From Jatrophihabitans sp035642535 (GTDB lineage: Bacteria > Actinomycetota > Actinomycetes > Mycobacteriales > Jatrophihabitantaceae), in assembly GCA_035642535.1 (NCBI GenBank), contig DASQSE010000124.1, positions 62,001 through 126,000 on the forward strand: a DNA stretch of 64,000 bases, written 5' to 3'. The notes below the pieces were generated by a model that saw only the letters and a program-made list of their open reading frames with translations, had not been told where the DNA came from and searched no databases. Below are positions 59,921 to 64,000 of this stretch, one piece after another (positions within the stretch are counted from its first letter, which is position 1; each line of letters begins with the position of its first letter). Both the position numbers and the translations under genes were made by a program.

Positions 59921-62629
59921 ATGCGGCGTATTGCGTCGGTACTCGCCACCCTTGCGCTGCTCATCGGCGGTCTCGCCGCACCGGCGGTCGCTCGATCTGG
60001 AGCACCGCGCGACGACTCGGGTTGCATCACCCGCGACGCGAATGGCGTCGTGCACATCACGGCGTCTTCGCTGGAGCGTGCGCTCTACCTCAACGGTTGG
60101 GTGCATGCCCGCGACCGGCTCTTCCAGATGGACGTCACCCGCCGCTCCGCGTCCGGCACGCTCGCCGAGTTGCTCGGCAAGCCTGCGCTCGGAGCCGACG
60201 TCCAGGCTCGCACGATCGGCTTGCGGCGCGCCGCCGAACGCACCTGGGCCGCCGCACCTGCCGATCTGCGTGCGGACCTGCAGGCGTACGCCGCCGGCGT
60301 CAACGACTACATCGACTCCCATTCGCTGCCACCGGAGTACGCCGCGCTGCACCTGACCTCCGTCGCGCCGTGGACGCCGGTGGACAGCCTCGCCGTGGGC
60401 AAGGCGATCTCCTTCGAGCTGTCCTTCGACAACGACATCCCCGCGACCCTGCAGCTGAATGCTTATGTCGCTGCGCTTGGCCCGGACCGGGGGTACGCGC
60501 TGTTCAGCCAGGACGTGATGCGTTCGCAGCCGTTCAGCAATGCCTCGACAGTGCCGGACGCGAGCGCCGCTTCGATTGCTGCGGCTGCGGCGCCGCCGCG
60601 GGTGAACGCGACCCGGCTCGCCGAATCCGCCCGGCTCGGCCGCGCCTATCTGAAGAAGATCGCCGGGCTGCCGCTGTTCGCCGGCCGGCCGCAAGACGGA
60701 ACGCAGGGTTCGAACGAGTGGGCAGTCGCCGGGCAGAACACGACCACTGGCCGGCCCATCGTCGCCAACGACCCGCACCTGTCGCTGAGTGAGCCGTCGA
60801 CGTTCTACCCGATCGCGCTGCGCGCGCCGGGATTGAACGTGATAGGCGAGGGCTTCGCCGGCACGCCTGGCGTGATCGTCGGCCACAACCGCGACATCGC
60901 ATGGGGTGCGACCGTCAACCCGATGGATGTCACCGACGTCTATCAGGAGAAGATCGTCCCCGATCCGACGTCGCCGAGCGGGTTGTCCACGACCTACCAG
61001 GATGCGCTCGAGCACATCGTGCCGATCCCCGAGACGTTCCGGTACAACGACGCAGGCGCGCTCGTGACCGCAACCGGTGCGGACGGCGTGCCACCGGCGA
61101 CACTGATCGTGCCGCGCCGGAACAACGGGCCGATCGTGCAACTCGACCGTGCCCACCAGGCCGGGCTGAGCATCCAATACACCGGTTTCAGTCCGACATT
61201 CGAGCTCGAGACGTTCCTGCGCTGGGATCAGGCCCGCAATCTCGACGACTTCCGGGCCGGGCTGCAGTTCTTCGACGTCGGCTCGCAGAACTGGGCGTAC
61301 GCCGACCGGTTCGGCAACGTCGCGTACTTCACCAGCGCGGAGATGCCGGTGCGGGAGGACCTGCAGGCTCGCACCGTGAACGGCCTGCCGCCATGGTTCA
61401 TCCGCAACGGGCAGGGCGGCAACGAGTGGCTGCCGGTGCAGCACCCGCAACCGGGCCAGGCGATCCCGTACGAGATCTACCCCGCCGACGAGATGCCGCA
61501 CGTCATCAACCCGGCCGCCGGTTGGTTCGTCAACGCCAACAACGACCCCGCTGGCACCGACCTCGACAACGACCCGCTCAACCAGCTGCGTCCGGACGGC
61601 GGCATCTACTACCTGAACCCGGGCTACGACGGGTTCCGCGCCCGACGGATCACCGAGATGATGCGGCAGCAGTTGCGCGGCGGCCACAAGATCTCCGTCA
61701 ACGACATCCAGCACATGCAGGCCGACACCACGCTGCTCGACGCCGAGTACTTCGTCCCGTGGCTGCTGCACGCGTTCGCCGACGCGAGATCCAGCAGCGT
61801 CCCACAACTGGCAGCATTGGCCGCCGACCCGCGCGTGGCCGAGGCGGTGCACCGGTTGGCGCGGTGGGACGACACCACGCCGACCGGGATCGAACAGGGC
61901 TACGACGCGCGCGACGTCAATGGGCAGTTGGCGGCACCGACGCCGCGCGAGATCTCGAACAGTGTCGCGGCGACGATCTACGCGGCGTGGCGGTCGCGCG
62001 CCGTCACCGGCATCGTCGACGCCCCGCTCGGCGGGCTCCCTGTGCCGGACGGCGCTGAGGCCGTCACGGCGCTGCGGCACCTGCTCGACACGTGGTCGAC
62101 TGCGCACGGCGTGGGCATGTCGGGGATCGACTTCTTTGCGGTACCCGGCCTCGCCGAGCCCGACGCGGCGCGCGACTACCACCTGCTGAGCGCGCTGGCG
62201 TCCGGGTTGGACATGCTCGCCGGCCCGGCGTTCGACGCCGCGTTCCACGGCTCGACGCGCCAGTCGGATTACCAGTGGGGGTTGCTGCACCGCATTGTCC
62301 TCGACCATCCGCTCGGCGATCCGTTCAGCGTGCCGACGGCGTTCGGGCAGTTCCCCGCACCGCTGCCCGGCCTGACCGGGATCCCGGTCGACGGCGGCTT
62401 CGAGACCGTCGATGCGGCGAGCCACGACGTGCGCGCGTCGAGCAGCGACGGGTTCATGTTCGGCAGCGGCCCGGCGCGCCGGTTCGTCGCCACTCCGTCC
62501 GGACGGGAGATGTGGGCGGAGTCGGCGCTGCCGGGCGGGACTAGCGCGCTGCCCGACAGTCCGTGGTACCTCAACCTGCTGCGCCCCTACCTCACCGACG
62601 ACTACTACACCGCTCGTCTCTCCGGGTGA
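59921..62629 (+). CDS. Penicillin acylase family N-terminal-nucleophile hydrolase, secreted
   Basis: The 902-residue precursor has a signal peptide (ASVLATLALLIGGLAAPAVA), an alpha part, and the autocleavage site GTQG-SNEWAVAG, in which Ser264 becomes the N-terminal nucleophile of the beta chain. The later ANDPHLSLSEPSTFYP, AWGATVNPMDVTDVY and FEVDGSF-like NYAD region agree with the family. Such enzymes cleave acyl amides: beta-lactams, acyl-homoserine lactones or lipopeptides. Quorum quenching or detoxification of acylated compounds is plausible, but the substrate is unknown. It follows the GH84 gene by 92 bp and is closed by a strong terminator. Confidence 0.9.
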   Translation: MRRIASVLATLALLIGGLAAPAVARSGAPRDDSGCITRDANGVVHITASSLERALYLNGWVHARDRLFQMDVTRRSASGTLAELLGKPALGADVQARTIGLRRAAERTWAAAPADLRADLQAYAAGVNDYIDSHSLPPEYAALHLTSVAPWTPVDSLAVGKAISFELSFDNDIPATLQLNAYVAALGPDRGYALFSQDVMRSQPFSNASTVPDASAASIAAAAAPPRVNATRLAESARLGRAYLKKIAGLPLFAGRPQDGTQGSNEWAVAGQNTTTGRPIVANDPHLSLSEPSTFYPIALRAPGLNVIGEGFAGTPGVIVGHNRDIAWGATVNPMDVTDVYQEKIVPDPTSPSGLSTTYQDALEHIVPIPETFRYNDAGALVTATGADGVPPATLIVPRRNNGPIVQLDRAHQAGLSIQYTGFSPTFELETFLRWDQARNLDDFRAGLQFFDVGSQNWAYADRFGNVAYFTSAEMPVREDLQARTVNGLPPWFIRNGQGGNEWLPVQHPQPGQAIPYEIYPADEMPHVINPAAGWFVNANNDPAGTDLDNDPLNQLRPDGGIYYLNPGYDGFRARRITEMMRQQLRGGHKISVNDIQHMQADTTLLDAEYFVPWLLHAFADARSSSVPQLAALAADPRVAEAVHRLARWDDTTPTGIEQGYDARDVNGQLAAPTPREISNSVAATIYAAWRSRAVTGIVDAPLGGLPVPDGAEAVTALRHLLDTWSTAHGVGMSGIDFFAVPGLAEPDAARDYHLLSALASGLDMLAGPAFDAAFHGSTRQSDYQWGLLHRIVLDHPLGDPFSVPTAFGQFPAPLPGLTGIPVDGGFETVDAASHDVRASSSDGFMFGSGPARRFVATPSGREMWAESALPGGTSALPDSPWYLNLLRPYLTDDYYTARLSG

Positions 62630-62647
62630 GTCACCCGTACCGCTGAC

Positions 62648-62683
62648 GGGAATCGCCGCGCCGGAGTCGGCGCGGCGATTCCC
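62648..62683. terminator. Bidirectional terminator hairpin
   Basis: GGGAATCGCCGCGCC (62648-62662) pairs perfectly with its complement (62669-62683) around a 6-nt loop, between the converging penicillin acylase and GH3 genes. Confidence 0.9.
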
Positions 62684-62693
62684 TGTTCGTCGA

Positions 62694-64000
62694 TCAGTGG
62701 ATGGTGAACGGCGCCTTCGCCGCGACCGTGTACGGCGTCGTGCTGTTCTCGTCCAACTGGACGATGTAGTCGCCCGGTTCGACGGTCGGTGGTGCTGACG
62801 CGTCGATGTCGCCCTGCGTCTCCGCCAGCGTGGAGACCGGGAAGCGCACCTGCACGGTCTTGGACGCGCCGGCGTCGAGCGTGACCCGCGTGAACCCGAC
62901 CAGCCTTTGCGGCGGCACGACCACATTGCTGACAGGCTGGGCCACGTACACAGGAACGATGTCGGTGCCGCTGCGCGAGCCGGTGTTGCTGACCGTGAAC
63001 GTCGCCGTCGCGGTGCCGCTGCGGGCGACGTTCGGCGTCACCGAGAGATTCGTCGTCGTGAACGTGGTGTACGACAGGCCGTACCCGAACGGGTAGAGCG
63101 GGTTGTACGCGTGTCCCTGCCCGGATCCGGTGCCCGGCAACTGGTCGAAGAACTTCGGCTGGTCGCCGAGCGGTGACGGCGCGCTGCCGTCGAAGTCCCC
63201 GCCCGGAGCCGCGGCGTCGGACGGCCAGCTGATCGACAGCTTGCCGCTCGGGTCGACCTTGCCGAAGATCACGTCGGCGGCGGCCTGCCCGGCCTCGGTG
63301 CTGCCCTGGTAGGCCATCAGGATCCCGTTCGCCTGCTCCGCGTCCGCCCCCAGACCAACCGGACGTCCGGCGATGACGACCACGATCACCGGCTTGCCGG
63401 TGTCTTCGAGCTTCTTGATCAGCGCCTTCTGGTCAGGCGGCAGCTGGGGTGCCGGGTTGTCACCGAGCCCTTCGGCGTACGCCTTCTCGCCGACCGCGAC
63501 GACGTACGCGTCGGCGGACGTGTTCGCGGCGGTGTCGCCGTCCGGCACGTAGACCGCGTTCGAATCGTCGTTCCGGACGCCTTCCTGGACCGTCGTGCCG
63601 GGCGGAATCTGGTCGGGCGGGCCCATGCAGCAGACGTGCCCGGCACCGAACACGCCCTGCCAGCTGACGCTCCACCCGCCGAGCTGGTTGGTCATCGAGT
63701 CGGCGCTCGGACCGGTGACGACGACCTTGGCGGACGAGGACAGCGGCAACGTGTTGTTCTGGTTCCGCAGCAGGGTCATCGACTCCTGGGCGGCGCTGCG
63801 CGTGGCGTCGCGGCCCGCGGTCACCGCTGCGTTGGCCGCGTTCGCGTCGACGCACGGCGTGCTCGGATCGGTGACGCACGCCTGGTCGAACAGACCCAGC
63901 TGGAACTTCAGCGTGAGGATCCGTCGCACTGCCTCGTTGATCCGCGCCATCGAGATCGCGCCGGACTTCACGTCCTGGAGGATGCCGGTCTGCCACTGGT
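62694..64000 (-). CDS. GH3 beta-glucosidase, C-terminal fragment (runs off right edge)
   Basis: The visible 434 codons encode the end of a GH3 catalytic barrel (MARINEAVRRILTLKFQLGLFD), the second alpha/beta domain with AAQESMTLLRNQNNTLPL and VVVIAGRPVGL, and the fibronectin-III-like tail (YPFGYGLSYTTF onward). It is an exo-acting beta-glycosidase, most often beta-glucosidase or beta-xylosidase. The N-terminus with the nucleophile Asp and any signal peptide is outside the window. The long Gly/Asp insertions suggest a secreted form. Confidence 0.92.
   Translation of the reverse strand, partial: QWQTGILQDVKSGAISMARINEAVRRILTLKFQLGLFDQACVTDPSTPCVDANAANAAVTAGRDATRSAAQESMTLLRNQNNTLPLSSSAKVVVTGPSADSMTNQLGGWSVSWQGVFGAGHVCCMGPPDQIPPGTTVQEGVRNDDSNAVYVPDGDTAANTSADAYVVAVGEKAYAEGLGDNPAPQLPPDQKALIKKLEDTGKPVIVVVIAGRPVGLGADAEQANGILMAYQGSTEAGQAAADVIFGKVDPSGKLSISWPSDAAAPGGDFDGSAPSPLGDQPKFFDQLPGTGSGQGHAYNPLYPFGYGLSYTTFTTTNLSVTPNVARSGTATATFTVSNTGSRSGTDIVPVYVAQPVSNVVVPPQRLVGFTRVTLDAGASKTVQVRFPVSTLAETQGDIDASAPPTVEPGDYIVQLDENSTTPYTVAAKAPFTIH

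Overview
The window is about 70% GC, densely packed, and reads as chromosomal DNA of a free-living actinomycete. Pointers are a WhiB-family regulator with an AT-hook, CsoR-type copper operators, a DasR-type operator in front of a GlcNAc-releasing enzyme, a MocR regulator, many GTG starts and many secreted glycoside hydrolases. I cannot name the genus. I saw no rRNA, tRNA, CRISPR array, insertion sequence or phage gene.

Layout. 1-5.3 kb: copper export (copA fragment, copZ, two CsoR boxes), an MFS exporter and a divergent large LuxR regulator. 5.3-12.6 kb: secreted RCC1/Calx-beta protein, sulfatase and a large GH78 rhamnosidase. 12.9-16.3 kb: a chagasin-type inhibitor with a DUF1801 protein, divergent from a papain-type peptidase and a protein with two uracil-DNA-glycosylase-like domains. 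16.3-21 kb: amidohydrolase, patatin, 3-hydroxyacyl-CoA dehydrogenase and a propeller-like protein. 21-23.4 kb: a decayed GH63-like glucosidase. 23.6-30.5 kb: small transport, redox and regulatory genes, including WhiB7-like, orphan DsrC/TusE-like and GNAT proteins.

30.5-42.6 kb is the most interesting part: two divergent gene sets. Leftward are a uracil-type NCS2 permease, a GNAT-like protein and a barbiturase/cyanuric acid hydrolase family enzyme. Rightward are DUF2877, FdrA, DUF1116, a three-subunit molybdenum hydroxylase and carbamate kinase. I infer a complete oxidative pyrimidine route: uptake, oxidation of uracil to barbiturate, ring opening to ureidomalonate, phosphorolytic carbamoyl transfer by an AllFGH-like complex, and ATP formation by carbamate kinase. 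HAD and amidohydrolase genes follow on the same strand.

44.7-64 kb: S9 peptidase; a coupled alpha/beta hydrolase-P450-VanX-like set; a secreted sialidase-like protein; a three-gene CotH locus; a CDF metal transporter; and a secreted block of GH84 hexosaminidase (with DasR-type operator), penicillin acylase family protein and a GH3 fragment running off the right edge. Four copies of a roughly 53-bp palindromic repeat lie between genes at 28.9, 29.4, 44.6 and 51.6 kb.
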